Position numbers and translations under genes: made by a program
Assembly: GCA_036365145.1 (NCBI GenBank)
Contig: JAEOAD010000040.1
Coordinates: 11,658,501 to 11,722,500, forward strand
Length of the DNA stretch: 64,000 bases
Source: Orientallactaga sibirica
Taxonomy: Eukaryota; Chordata; Mammalia; Rodentia; Dipodidae
Direction of reading: 5' to 3'
Part shown: piece after piece, positions 1-11,044 of the stretch
How the letters are laid out: every line of letters begins with the position of its first letter
Position numbering within the stretch: the stretch's first letter is position 1
Notes under the pieces: generated by a model
The model's input: only the letters and a program-made list of their open reading frames with translations
The model's database searches: none
What the model was told of the DNA's origin: nothing

Positions 1-588
1 GGGGTTGAGTATGAGGCTAATCACAAACACGTGAGACTATAGCAGATATTTCACATTCAAACCACCACCTGTAGCAGATATAAGGGGGTTGAAGGTAGTC
101 AGGAAAACAATAAAGAAAACTATACCTTTCATAGTTTTGCATTTAGACTTAAGGTATATGATTATGCTTTTCAAGTTCACCTGTAATGTATCTGCAACTC
201 CTTATAAATAACTAAACATCACTTTTTTTCCTTTTTTATATATTTTTAAATATTTGTACCAAACAGTTTCATAGCAATGTTTCTAAAATGAAAAACTAAA
301 TTTGAGCCACTTTGAGAAAAATTTATCATCTGGTCTTTAAGTGAAAATATACTTTAATTGAGAATATAGGTTTTTGGGGTTTTTTTTTGTTGTTGTTGTT
401 GTTCTGTTTTATTTTTACTGTTTGCATGGGACATTGTTGAAGAGAAAACCTTTGAGCCTAGTACTAGAAGTTCCAAGTGTTTGGTCTGCAGTTTTGTGGC
501 TTACATTGACTCTTTAAGAAGTCTTGGAAAATAACTTGGTATCTGTATCATAGTCATTCATTATTCATAACAAGACAAATAGTAATTT
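1..588. other. Unique AT-rich sequence, no gene seen
   Basis: No recognisable repeat, exon or RNA gene. A short (GTT)n run lies at about 387-403 next to a T-tract. It could be intronic or intergenic; the sequence does not say which. Confidence 0.5.
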
Positions 589-739
589 TTGTTTGTTTGT
601 TTTCTAGGTAGGGTCTCACTCTAGCCCAGGCTGACCTGGAATTCACTATGTAGTCTCAGGGTGGCCTTGAACTCACAGTGATCCTCCTACCTCTGCCTCC
701 CGAGTGCTGGGATTAAAGGCATGCACCACCACACCCGCC
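589..739 (-). mobile_element. B1 SINE (7SL-derived), antisense
   Basis: Antisense B1: the T-rich tail complement is followed by the GGTCTCACTCTAGCCCAGG block, ending in CACCACACCCGCCC. It is flanked by the direct repeat caaatagtaattt (576-588 and 740-752), which marks the insertion. Confidence 0.93.
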
Positions 740-1083
740 CAAATAGTAATTTCATTTTAATGATTGGATTAAGGACAAAAGAGTTAGTGTTTGAGTGATT
801 CTTTGAAAAAGAAAGGCACTGTGCCAGCATTAGCATTCTCTGCCCAGAGCACCAATGCCATCTTCTTCCATCATTCTTTCTGACTATGCTAATACTGGCT
901 CTGAACTTAGATATCCAGTTCCTTAATTGAACCCACAAACCTCCTTAGCGCTTCCTCAATGACTACAATTAAGGTATCTCTTCAGTTTTTTGTTTTGTTT
1001 TTGAGAAAAAAAAATGGCATTTTCAGTACCATTGACTTAGCAGAGCATTTAACTATTGTGCATGACATAATTTTCCTCTAAAA
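740..1083. other. Unique sequence, no gene seen
   Basis: No repeat or exon recognised. The open frame on the minus strand here runs into the B1 and is not a gene. Confidence 0.45.
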
Positions 1084-1300
1084 CCCAGCTTGGTCAGGAG
1101 AGTGCCAAGGAGAACTGGTGACACACACCTGTCACCCCAGCACTGTGTAGGCAGAAGAGGGGGATCCCTGGAACTCACTGGCCAGCCAGTCTAACTATTG
1201 AACTACAGGCCATTGAGAGACACTATCTCTGAGGAGATTGTCCTCTGGCCTCCATACAAACTAGCACACATATGTACTTACACACACGTGACGGCAAACA
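1084..1300 (+). mobile_element. RSINE1/B4-like SINE fragment
   Basis: The B1-like middle (CACCTGTCACCCCAGCACTG, then GGATCCCTGGAACTCACTGG) and the CTCTGGCCTCCATACA end followed by an ACACAC-rich tail match the 3' part of the rodent RSINE1/B4 composite SINE. The tRNA-like head is missing. Confidence 0.65.
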
Positions 1301-1455
1301 CAGGTTGTGGATTTCTGCTTTATTTACTTATGGTAACAATCTACAACTGAATCCTTATGGAAAAAGTCTTTTTTTGAAATTTCTCTAATGTACTCACAAA
1401 AGAATCTTGGCATATATGTTTGTTTTACTCTTTTCCTTTGTCATTGTTATATTTT

Positions 1456-1685
1456 GGGGGTTTTTTTTGAGTTTTTAATTTTTTTTAATTAATTTATTTT
1501 TTTATTGACAACTTCCTTAATAGTAGACAAAATATCCCATGGTACTTCCCTCCCTCCCTTCACTTTCCCCTTTGAAACTCCACTCTTCATCACATCCCCT
1601 CCCCCTCTCAATCAGTCTCTCTTTTCATTTTGATGTCATGATCTTTTCCTGCTGTTAGGATGGTCTTGTGTAGGTAATATTTGTC
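1456..1685 (-). mobile_element. LINE-1 3' end, antisense
   Basis: Reading the minus strand gives GATCATGACATCAAAATGAA, then GAGAGGGGGAGGGGATGTGA, then GAAGTTGTCAATAAAAAAAT and an A-rich tail. The sense copy at 10600-11044 has the same blocks, so this is the 3' terminus of the same L1 lineage. Only the last ~230 bases are present (5'-truncated). Confidence 0.82.
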
Positions 1686-1839
1686 TTTTTTAACAAACAG
1701 ACTTTGATATCCAAAAAGCTGTGCAGTGTGTTTTGTGTTTGTTCTGAAAATTTATTTTGTTTAACATCATGTTACCAAGATTAAATGTCATTGAGCCTCT
1801 ACAAAGTCAAGAATGGCTGGGGGGCGGGGGACTGAGTTA

Positions 1840-2049
1840 GGGCTGGAAAGATGGCTTAGCAATTACATTGCTTGTCTACAAAGCCAAAGGACCCAGGTTC
1901 AATTCCCCAGGACCACATAAGCCAGATGCACAAGGTAGCACATGTGTCTGGAGTTCGTTTGCAGTGGCAGATGACCTAGTGAGCCCTTTCTCTCTCTCTT
2001 TTTACTCTCTCTCTCTGCCTCTTTCTCTCCCAAATAAATAAATAAATAG
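1840..2049 (+). mobile_element. B2-superfamily (DIP-like) SINE
   Basis: tRNA-derived head GGCTGGAAAGATGGCTTAG, B-box-like GGTTCAATTCCCC, a CT-rich stretch, then AAATAAATAAATAAA. Diverged in the A-box region. Confidence 0.92.
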
Positions 2050-3440
2050 TTTCAAATATATACTGTAAAAAAAAAAAGTGAGTTAGAATCCCTAATTTCC
2101 TAAACTTGGGGAAAAATACGCTCCAGATAAAGACAAAGGAGAGAAGTGTGACTGTAGTTTCTAGGTCCTTGTGTTCTCAAGGGCAAGAATCCAGTCAGAA
2201 GAAAGAGGCACATTGAAGAGATTTGGTTTCAGTAAAGCAAAACATACACGGCAAAGAGAAATTGGAGTGAGCAGGTTGTATGTTGTGGATTTTGAAGACT
2301 TTAATGAATATTCATAAAATCGGTGACATATTCCTAGGGTGACTAGGGTGAGCCCCATCTTCCTTTCCTTTTAGGGTGTCCCCTCCCATAATCCTCTAGA
2401 AAAGCAACAAAGACCAGGGCAGGGGTAGGAGGGGAGGGTTCAAATTCACAAAGGAAGCCAAGGTCTTTTGAAGACCCAGACCCTTCATTAGTACACACGT
2501 GTGGTAATTGGGAAAGTGCCCTGGTGTGTCTTGGTTTCTGATTTGGTGGGAGGAACTGAACTGCAGCCGGAAGGATATTCAACCACAGAATCACAGCTAC
2601 CAATGAGGTGGCAGTTTTCCTCCGTTACTTCATAGCTGAGTACTTCCTTACCAGCATCCAATGCATTTAAAATCTCTTAAAGTAAATACTATGAAAACAT
2701 ACTGGTTAACATTTTATTTTATAAAATATCTTAAGAATAATTAAAATTAGCCATTGATAATATTTTAATCATATTTTTTGAAGGGACCAATGGAGGTGAA
2801 AACAGAGATAAAACAAAATCGCATACTTGAAGCTAGGTAAGTTGTATTTTTAAGAACGTTTTAACCAAACGTGTTTTAAGTATTGAGATGCATTAATGTT
2901 AACATTCAAAATTTTCTCAGGAAAAGAAGCAAGGCAAGTAGTGGAATTTGAATTGACATTTCAAAGCATGTGTTAATTCTATCAAATGTGAAGTGAGCAG
3001 GGCTAATCATAATTAAAGTTTCACATTTGGCTAATCTGAGAACATTATTCAGAAACAACAAATCAGTAGTTCATCTGTCTATCTGTGTTTTCCCAACATC
3101 TTGTACATTTCAGCATCACACATTTTCCAAGTGCAGTGTGGTGACAGGCTATTGGCACTGACATTTATGCATCAAGCATCTGCACACATTAAATAATTCT
3201 CCCATTATTTTCCAGTGATTCAAACCTTCATATCAATTTGCTTTCCTTAATTGCTTTTTTATTTAGTTACCAAGACTTTTTAAAGCAATTCATAGAATGA
3301 GGCAATGTTTGAAGATGTTTATCATCTTAAGTACCTCCTTTTGTTCACATAATACTAGAAGCAGAAAGAAATTTCAGCATATTAAGTAAAACACTGGGGT
3401 TTTAATAGATATAATTTTAAAAGATACTGCTTGAAGATGT
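2050..3440. other. Unique sequence, no confident gene
   Basis: About 1.4 kb without recognisable interspersed repeats, AT-rich and moderately conserved in look. It contains the 53-nt possible exon described separately. I see no promoter, CpG island or RNA gene. Confidence 0.45.
2784..2836 (+). other. Possible 53-nt exon (speculative)
   Basis: A short segment lies between a T-rich stretch ending in AAG and a near-consensus 5' splice site (AG followed by GTAAGT at 2837). One frame is open throughout and reads GPMEVKTEIKQNRILEA plus two bases of the next codon. The 3' splice site is weak: the pyrimidine tract is short and AT-rich, and the acceptor is AAG. I do not recognise the peptide. A 53-base window has one open frame by chance quite often, so this is only a lead. 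Confidence 0.13.
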
Positions 3441-5077
3441 ACCCATTCATTCCTCCATTCATCTACCCATCTGCTCCATAAACTTTCTCAGCACTTACAA
3501 GACACTACACTAAGCTAATAAAATATCATCTTAGGTATTTCCAAATCTAGAAAAAAATATACATGAGCAGTAATTACAACAAAGCCTGAGAAATGTTGTT
3601 ATAGAGATTTGCACGTAGCACAGGAAATAGGAGCTTGATGGGGGAGTGCTGATGATTCAAGTTTAAATTAAGTTTAGAGTTGTATTGTCAAGGGTGAGAT
3701 ATTTAGAATTTTGAAGTTAATACGCTTGAAAATATGGCAAATGATCAAGATAGAAAAGACAGGGGAATTGAAAAAGGTTTTCTAAAAGGAAAAAAAATAG
3801 TGAATTTGATGAGAGGAAGCTTAAAGGAGACTCCTGATACACCACACGAATGAGTGAGAAATATAACGTTTGGGACACTTTAAGAGAGATTCTCTGTGTG
3901 TTAAGCAATAAATGCTATTCTTCAATGGGTAAGGTTGATCTCACTTAGCCCTAGTACATGTGAAAATCTTCAGGCAAATGTATTTGGTTCGCACTAATAT
4001 TCATAGCAATTCATATTCCCATGGTGATTTTATAGATGAGAGTACCGTCATACAAATCATTTCACTTGGTCTATGAAGTTTTATTTTTCCTGAGTTGGAA
4101 TCTTTCCCTTTCTTCTTAAAGGCTTTTAGGGCGTCTCTGATCACTCACTTTTCTCACAAAATCTTTGTGCACATTAGCTGTTCTAACCTACTACGAGAGC
4201 TGGACCACTCTTTGCTGTTTGTCCTTGGCTATAGATTTCTTTCATACATCATCTTTTAATGTCTGAACTCAAAGAGCTCACCCACGGATCCCTTTTGATG
4301 TTTCTTCAGCTTCCTTCTGGAGGTTATCTATGACTTCCCGGCTTAAAAACACCTTGTTTTAGAGTCCTTAACTCCTATTGATGGTGTCTGTAAAGGGAAA
4401 TCTTCCAAGATTTTCTCCAACTTTTTGGAAACTTCTTTACTAAATTTCTAGGATTTTTTTTTCATTTTTGTTCTTTTCATTGAATTCAGTGACATATTGT
4501 TAATGCTTTGAATAACTGCATTTCTGTAAACAGACAATAGAAGTACCTTTATCCATTACACAAACATTCCTTTCATCTGCTACTTCAATGTTCTAGGTTC
4601 TATTAGTGGCTTGTGATGACCTGACCACTGCCATCTTGGGTCATAACTACCATAATTGCCCCTGAGTAATCCTGGTCTGTTGTCTTCAAATACTGCCTCA
4701 GAGTACTATAAATAATGCCATTAGAGTGGTATGTGGACCTGCAGGACAAACTCTGGAGTTCTCGGTGCCAGAAATGTGCCAAATGTCATTGCTATTAGCC
4801 AGAGATAAAATCAGGTGCATTGTGATTTGAATGAATTCACTTTTGTCCTGACCACTACGTGTGACCACCCCCTTACTTTGACCCAAGTCACGGCGGATCC
4901 ATATGGTCTTGCTGCCTCCCAAGAGCACACTTCCGTTAAAAAGTCCCCACCAACTTACACCCTGTGTAATGCTGGATCTTCCCGCTTGCTCCCTGGCATA
5001 GCAGTTTGCGACCAGTTCTCACACACTGGAACTGAGCTTTCAGGGAACAAAGTCATGTTCAGTAGAAAGGCCTAAGC
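3441..5077. other. Mostly unique; traces of ancient repeats
   Basis: About 3450-3550 carries a CATTCATTCCTCCATTCATC-type run followed by wording typical of old mammalian repeats, and about 4005-4080 resembles a decayed MIR core. The part at 4090-4460 was tested as a pseudogene and not accepted. No gene is supported. Confidence 0.35.
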
Positions 5078-5767
5078 ATTAGTTACTTTTTCACTGCTGC
5101 GAGAAAAATACCAATTTAAGGAAGGAAGGATTTTGTTGCAGTCAGGTTCACATTGCTAGCAGAAATCACCCGATCAAGAGCAGCCTGCGGGGGGGAGTTA
5201 TTTTGGCTTACAGACTCAAGGGGAAGCTCCACAATGGCAGGGGGAAATGATGGCATGAACAGAGGGTGGACATCACCTCCTGGCCAACATCAGGTGTACA
5301 ACAAGAACAGGAGAGTGTGCCAAACACTGGCATGGGGAGACTGGCTATAATATCCATAAGCCCGCCCCCAACAATACACTACCTACAGGAGGTGTTAATT
5401 CCCAATTGCCATCAGCTGGGAACCCAGAATTCAGAACACCTAAGTTTATGGGGGACACCTGAGTCAAACCAGCACAGATTTCTATCAGCTTACAGTTTGA
5501 GGTACAATCCATCACAATGTTGCAGGAGCTTGCAGGAACAAGTCACATTGTTTGCAATCAGGAAGCAGAAATTGAGGAATGTAAGTGCTCACGAAGCTCT
5601 GTCCTTTATAGAGCGTCCAGGACCACAGCCCATGGAGTGGTGCAGCACACAGTTAGCCTGGGTCTTCCCATCTCAATTAACATCAGTAAAATAATCCCTC
5701 ACGGACATGCCCAGGGGCTGATTTCCTAAGTGCTTCTAGGTCCTGCCAAGGTGACATTAAACCATCA
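5078..5767 (-). mobile_element. MaLR-type LTR, antisense, split by a second LTR
   Basis: The left part (TTAGTTACTTTTTCACTGCT, then GGAAGGAAGGATTT) and the right part (ATCAGCTTACAGTTTGAGGT, onwards to about 5767) join into one antisense MaLR/ORR1-like solo LTR once 5134-5476 is removed. The outer ends are approximate and no outer target duplication was found. Confidence 0.7.
5134..5476 (-). mobile_element. Solo LTR (MaLR-like) nested inside another LTR
   Basis: A 343-bp insert begins TGTTGCAGTCAGG and ends ACCAGCACA, the TG...CA termini of a retroviral-type LTR. It is bounded by the perfect 5-bp duplication GATTT (5129-5133 and 5477-5481). No internal region is present, so it is a solo LTR, and it is younger than the LTR it interrupts. 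ORF-like frames across it are not genes. Confidence 0.85.
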
Positions 5768-5849
5768 ACGCCTGAAAAACGACTTGGTCAACCATTGCCA
5801 GATTCCACATTTGCTGCCAAGTATAAAATGACCCTCCCCCCCCCACCAG

Positions 5850-6425
5850 ACCCAGTGAGTTTGAAGACTTGCCCGCAGTTGGTGGCACTGTTTGCAAAAG
5901 TTGTAGAACCTTTAGAAGCTGAAGTCCTGCTGAGGAAGTGTCCCACTGGTTTGACTGTGAAGGTTTTTTTAAAAAAATAAATTTATTTATTTATTTATTT
6001 ATTTATTTGAGAGAGAGAACAAGGCGGAGAGAGAGAGAGAGAGAATGGGTGCGCCAGGGCCTCCAGCCACTGCAAACGAACTCCAGACGAATGCACCCCC
6101 TTGTGCATCTGGCTTACGTGGGACCCGGAGAACTGAACTGGGATCCTTTGGCTTTGCAGGCAAATGCCTTAACCACTAAGCCATCTCTCCAACCCCAACT
6201 TTGAAGTTTTATAGCCCAACCCTGCTTATGATTTATTCTCATTCTCTCTCTCTCTCTCTGTCCTTTCTCCCCACTGATGTGATGTAGCCCCTGCTGTCTA
6301 CTCCATCACACTTTCCCTGATATGATGGGCTGCCCCTCAAAACTGTAAGCTAATACTAAATCTTTTCCTATCTTAAGTTGCTTCTGGTCGGTTATTTTGT
6401 TGTAGCAACAAGAACATAACTGATA
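5850..6425 (+). mobile_element. MaLR-type LTR, sense, split by a SINE
   Basis: The pieces at about 5850-5966 and 6197-6425 form one sense LTR: GTAGAACCTTTAGAAGC, then TTTATAGCCCAACCCTGC, then AACTGTAAGCTAATACTAAA and a final GTAGCAACAAGAACATAACT. This order is typical of rodent MaLR LTRs. A C-tract lies at about 5837-5846. Confidence 0.72.
5967..6196 (-). mobile_element. B2-superfamily (DIP-like) SINE, antisense
   Basis: Antisense copy with the full tail complement (ATTT)n at 5975-6009, GCCAGGGCCTCCAGCCACTG, and the head complement CCATCTCTCCAACCCC. It is inserted into the flanking LTR. Confidence 0.95.
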
Positions 6426-6590
6426 TAGGGTATCATTGTTATAGGAAGTGTTTGGGACTCTTTTGGGGGGGGTGGGAAACATAAGCCATATGGAAATCAG
6501 TACCTCGCCCCTTACAGGGTATTAATAACAAGATTGTCTGCTCTGGCGTTTTTATGTCACTATAACTAAGTCAACTTTCATTAAATCTAC

Positions 6591-6722
6591 TGTAGGGTCT
6601 CTCTCTAGCCCAGGCTGACCTGGAATTCACTATGTAGTCTCAGGGTGGCCTCAAACTCATGGCAATTCTCCCACCTCTGCCTCCTAATGCTGAGATTAAA
6701 GGTGTGCACCACCACGCCTAGC
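6591..6722 (-). mobile_element. B1 SINE, antisense
   Basis: GGTCTCTCTCTAGCCCAGGC, then CCTCTGCCTCCTAATGCTGA, ending CACCACGCCTAGC. It lacks a long tail, so it is somewhat aged or truncated. Confidence 0.92.
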
Positions 6723-7840
6723 TTCAAAGCTTGATTTTTTTTTTAAGTTTTCTTATTATCAGCTTCCACTTGCAAAACCTCTAGGAAATTCTGTGACCAA
6801 TTTCGAGAGAATGGGACCCAGAATTGCATTACATACCTTCATTTCCTTCATCTTCAACTAAACCACCTACTCAAAGAATCTTGGCATTTGTTTTGCTCTT
6901 ATTCTTTTCTGATATTGATATTTTCTTGCTCTGTCTGACATCAGGTAATGTCCATTTATCCACAACTAAAAAAAAAATACATTTTAATGGATCCTTTGAG
7001 TTCAAAATTTCGAGATGTTGAACTAATAAAACAACTGGAAGGTGTGGACTTTTCAAACTTTCCTCCCTCGTCTTCTTGCAAATACAGGAAAAATGAGTTT
7101 TACATTTCTGTGTTTTTAGGCAGTGCTTCAAAAAAATACATTGTTACCTAAAACATAGCTATTTTTAAAAATCAATCATCATGGGACATTCCACATATAT
7201 CTATATTTGTGCAATAGAGATGTACACATCTCCCATGTTATCACTTGGTATGTTCGCGGTCTGAAGTTAACACGCTTTGCCAGATTGTCCTTCCATTGAC
7301 TTCGATGCACTAAAAATAACTTGACAGAGAAATTAAATGATGTTCTTAAAATGCCTTCTACTTTCACAGTTGCTTTAAAAATGGGAAGAGTGTAGATAGG
7401 CAAAAGTTAAAGCCAAATAACTCAGGACTGCTGTTCCTTTTCGGAAGCACACTATCGTAAAAATCTACTGTCCACTTAGGGTTACTGTGAGTGATGCATT
7501 ATAAATGACAAAGAGTAATAGATATACTCCCCAGTCAAACATTTTCATCATTAACAATAATAGAAATGCTACTCCCAACGACCCCCTGGGTATTGCTAGT
7601 ACTCAAAATGGGAAAGTAATTGCTTATAGATGGGGCTGCTTGGGCAGAAAAGCCACAAGGACTTATTTTTTCTTAAATAGTGATCACATAAAAATGATTC
7701 AAATATTCCTCAATGAAACATTTGTGAAAAGACCAGGTATAGCTGTGGCTCAGGAAAACTACCCCAAGGGACAGGGTTCTGTTCTACAGGGTTGGGAAGA
7801 AAAGACTATTGATGAAGTTCATGCTGGAAATCATTTTTGA
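6723..7840. other. Unique sequence, no gene seen
   Basis: No interspersed repeat recognised over about 1.1 kb. Several 60-110-codon open frames on both strands show no family signature, and none has a paired splice-site context that convinces. Confidence 0.4.
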
Positions 7841-7905
7841 CCACTCACATTCTTGATGCCCATCAACAGATGATATATACATTTTAAATAAATAAGTTAA
7901 AGTCC

Positions 7906-7957
<52 letters not shown>

Positions 7958-8120
7958 CACAATGGAATTTAACCTGGCCATAAAAAAGAGCAAAATTATG
8001 CCCTTTGAAGAAAAATTAATTGCTCTGTTAAGTGAAATAAACCAGTCCTACAAAAATAAACACTGCATGTTGTCCCTCAAATATGCAGAAAGGGAAAAAG
8101 AAAGGACATAAAACTAAAAA
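7840..8120 (+). mobile_element. Old LINE-1 (L1M-type) fragment
   Basis: CCCATCAACAGATGATATAT, then after a GT array TACACAATGGAATTTAACCT, GGCCATAAAAAAGAGCAAAA, and CTGCATGTTGTCCCTCAAAT. This is the conserved wording of the region at the 3' end of old mammalian L1 elements. The (GT)n array replaces the usual GTGGTATATA stretch. Confidence 0.78.
7909..7954. repeat. (GT)23 microsatellite
   Basis: An uninterrupted 46-bp GT run inside the old L1 fragment. It is long and pure, so it is likely polymorphic. Confidence 0.97.
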
Positions 8121-8589
8121 GGAAAATTATATATATATATTTATAATTTATATGTCCTAACTAAACCTTTTACATTGGCAATTCATATACATTCTTAAAA
8201 AGCATTGTATGTATCAAATAAATAATTTTTGGCCATTAACAAAATAAAATAGATGATGCCTTCTACCTGCTCCTTGGTAGCATTCCCTGTGCTAGGAGTC
8301 AGCTACTTGAAAATCTGACTGCATGCAGGACCTTGAAACGGAAGATGACAGTGTTGGGAGGAGGTACCCAAAGATGGCAAGGTGCCACTCATCACTCTAG
8401 CTGGAGCCCTTTTGGATAACACATCCACAGCTCCCTTTGCGGCATGCACTGCCTTTGTAAGACACAAAATTTAAGACAAAGAACAAAGAGGGCCAGATAA
8501 TTTCTCTCTAAATGACAGTGGAAGACAGATGAAATCTTGGAGTAAAAATGTTGCTCCTCAGTAACTTTTGGCTTTAGAATTTCACACTT
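8121..8589. other. Unique sequence, no gene seen
   Basis: AT-rich start, then about 300 bp of balanced composition with no recognisable repeat or exon. Confidence 0.4.
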
Positions 8590-8603
8590 AAAAAGTATTC
8601 TAG

Positions 8604-8829
8604 GGCTGGAGAGATGGCTTAGTGGTTAAGACACTTGCCTGCGAAGCCTAAGGACCCCAGTTCGAGTCTCCAGGTCCCACTTAAGCCAGATGGACAAGGG
8701 GGTGTACACATGTGCACTTCAGTTGCAGTGGCTGGAGGCCCTGGCGTGCCCATTCTCACTCTCCCTCTCTCTCTTTCCCTCTCGCTGTCTCTAATAAATA
8801 AATAAATATAAAATCTTTTTTTTTTAAAT
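8604..8829 (+). mobile_element. B2-superfamily (DIP-like) SINE
   Basis: Complete copy from GGCTGGAGAGATGGCTTAGT to a T-rich end after AAATAAATAAATATAAAA. Flanked by near-identical 14-bp duplications, aaaaagtattctag (8590-8603) and aaaaagtattgtag (8830-8843). Confidence 0.96.
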
Positions 8830-8843
8830 AAAAAGTATTGTAG

Positions 8844-9130
8844 GATAGGGAGATGGCTCAGGGGTAAAGTGGTTGGCATGCAAACATGAGAACCTGAGCT
8901 CAGATCCCTAGCACTCAAGTACAATGCCAGGCAGAGTGGCAAACACCTACAATCTCATTGCTGGCAAATCAGAGACAGGGAATCCATGGGCTCACTGCCT
9001 GGGCAGTTTAAATGAATTTGTGAACTCAATCTCAAAAGACTATCTCAAAGAGTAAGGTAGAAATTAATTTAGGGGGTCATCAAACATCAAACACTGACCT
9101 CCACACACACACATGCACACATGCATGGTG
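8844..9130 (+). mobile_element. RSINE1/B4-like SINE
   Basis: tRNA-like head GGGAGATGGCTCAGGGGTAA, a degraded B1-like body, then CTATCTCAAAGAGTAAGGTA and a CTCCACACACACACATGCAC tail, in RSINE1 order. The DIP-like SINE at 8604-8829 landed at its 5' edge. Confidence 0.75.
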
Positions 9131-9134
9131 AACC

Positions 9135-9420
9135 TGACAGTCAGTGCCAGGGTGAAGGAGACATGCTGAGGATACTCAACACATCCAGAAGCTCCTGAGA
9201 GCTTAACACTGAAGTGGACTTAAGCCACAGCCACCATGGCTCAGGGAATTTTGTGGAAGAGGGGGTAGAAAGATTGTAAGAGCCACAGCTAGGGCTGTAG
9301 CATCTCCCCGCAAAATGATTTCTGCTCTCACAACTCATAACCCACAAACCCATGGAAAAAACCAGCAATCCCAATGAGGTATGCCCTCAGCAGATTGGGG
9401 GCAGTGAGGAAGGAAATAAA
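9135..9420 (+). mobile_element. LINE-1 3' UTR fragment
   Basis: It carries the block AACACATCCAGAAGCTCC ... GGAAGAGGGGGTAGAAAGAT ... GCCACAGCTAGGGCTG, which recurs in diverged form in the L1 3' UTRs at 10600-11044 and 36420-37500. No coding part of L1 is attached. Confidence 0.55.
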
Positions 9421-9820
9421 AAAATATGACAGCTAATGCTTTGGGTCCTTCGTGGCTTTGAACTTGAATGTTCCTTAGTAGTGGAGACTTGCTATGGATT
9501 AACAAGCCCAAGATTTAACAACCTTCAGTCAGGTGGCAAGATGAGAGACTCAGGTTGGAAATTATAAAAATGTTTTCCATCATCTTGACTCTTTACATTT
9601 GATCTGAAGTAAAATTGGGACCCAATCAGCCAACAGACTTTAACAATGCAACAAAATGCAGGTTTCCTATATCTGAGTGAAGCATTCTTTACTCTGCTTC
9701 AAGCTGTAGAACTGAAAAGTAACATTTCAGATATACCCAGTGCTCCCTAATCTAACTGTTATTGATGTGTGGAAGAGGGTTACTTAGTGGTTATTTTATA
9801 AAATTAAGAATATTTATCCT
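9421..9820. other. Unique sequence, no gene seen
   Basis: No repeat or exon recognised. A B2-superfamily SINE follows directly. Confidence 0.4.
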
Positions 9821-10033
9821 GGGCTGGAGAGATGGCTTAGTGGTTAAGGCATTTTTGCCTGCAAAGCTAAAGGACCCTGATTCGATTCTCCAGGACCCAC
9901 GTAAGCCAGATGCACAAGGGGACACATGTGTCTGGAGTTCATTTACAGTGGCCAATGCCCTGGCATGCCCATTCTCTCCCTCTCTCTGCCTCTTTCCCTC
10001 TCTCAAATAAATAAACAAAATATATTTTTAAAA
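9821..10033 (+). mobile_element. B2-superfamily (DIP-like) SINE
   Basis: Complete copy. The flanks aagaatatttatcct (just before) and aagaatatatatcct (just after) form its target duplication. Confidence 0.95.
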
Positions 10034-10600
10034 AAGAATATATATCCTGAATTCAATATAAAGGTGGTGGGGGGAGCTATGTATGTGGGTGTCCCTGAAG
10101 GCCAAATGTAATACTTTGGAGCTCAGTGTAGCCCGAGCTAAGAATCTCCAGAAAGTTTAAAAGTGTACACCCAATTGTGGGGTCTATATATTACAGGAAT
10201 AATAATAAAAAAGAGCAAAATGTAACAGGAAGTTACAGGTGCTGATGTCCCTTAGCACAATAGATTTTATTCACTTTGTACTGAATGACATTATATCAGA
10301 ATCACTCAGGACAATGAAGCTTTTCAAGAGTACCTACTGAATGTTTGGCACTTTGCTAGATCCTAAGAATAGAAGATGACCCCAGTAAACACGTTCTCTG
10401 TCACAACGGAGTTTGCATCCTCGTGAAAATGGGAGACACTGGATCAGCACACAGTGCATATGAAGAAGAATGGCCTTATATACATTTAATCAGACAAGAG
10501 CAGGCTTTATACCCCTAAGGCTCATGACCTCCATTATTCCCACCAAACTTCCCTGAAAGCACTAACTTAATGTTCATATTCACACATTAATGCTACTCTC
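10034..10600. other. Unique sequence with an ancient repeat trace
   Basis: About 10320-10445 (GTTTGGCACTTTGCTAGATC ... GAGTTTGCATCCTCGTG) reads like the widespread old mammalian motif of the form tgccaggcactgt ... gcttacattct. I cannot assign its family. The rest is unremarkable. Confidence 0.4.
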
Positions 10601-11044
10601 TCTTCTGGTTAGAGAAGCTTCTTTTCAGATGGCGATGACCACTGGGATGACCTAAAATGCAACATAGTGCTGAGAAAAGGGATGGAGGAGTGTCCAGCAC
10701 TGAAACATCTCTGTCACACCCTCCAAGGCTTTAAGGTCCATTGCAGAAGAGGGGGCAGAAAGAATGTAAGAACCAAAGGAAGGGTATGACCTCTTACAAT
10801 GCAACTGTCCAGACAGAAATTGGCCTCGATATCCATGACCTCACAGTGCCTAGCAATACCTTCACAAGACCGTCATAATAGAAGCAAAAGATGATGACAT
10901 CAAAATAAAAGAGAGACTAATGGAGAGAGGGAGGGGATATGATGGAGAGTGGAGTTCTGAAGGGGGATGGGGGAGGGGTGGGAAATATCATGGTTTATTG
11001 TCTGTAAGTATAGAAGTTGTCAATAAAAAAATTTAAAAAAAGAA
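10600..11044 (+). mobile_element. LINE-1 3' UTR and 3' terminus
   Basis: GAAGCTTCTTTTCAGATGGC, AACATCTCTGTCACACCCTC, GATGATGACATCAAAATAAA, GGGGAGGGGATATGATGGAG-type G-rich tract, and GAAGTTGTCAATAAAAAAAT with an A-rich end. It contains no ORF2 sequence I can recognise, so it is a short 5'-truncated insertion. Confidence 0.82.

Noticed and set aside
1840..2049. tRNA-like head of the SINEs considered as real tRNA genes
   Set aside because: They are repeated dozens of times with CT-rich bodies and AAATAAAT tails; no intact cloverleaf is apparent.
4090..4460. Minus-strand stretch that reads partly like protein (for example KEVSKKLEKILEDFPLQTPS), a possible processed pseudogene
   Set aside because: Several stops, no poly(A) tail, no target duplication and no recognisable parent gene. 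Could not be supported.
7904..8111. Frames encoding VCVCVC and similar
   Set aside because: Microsatellite translation only; the same holds for the YIYIYI frames at 42825-43136.
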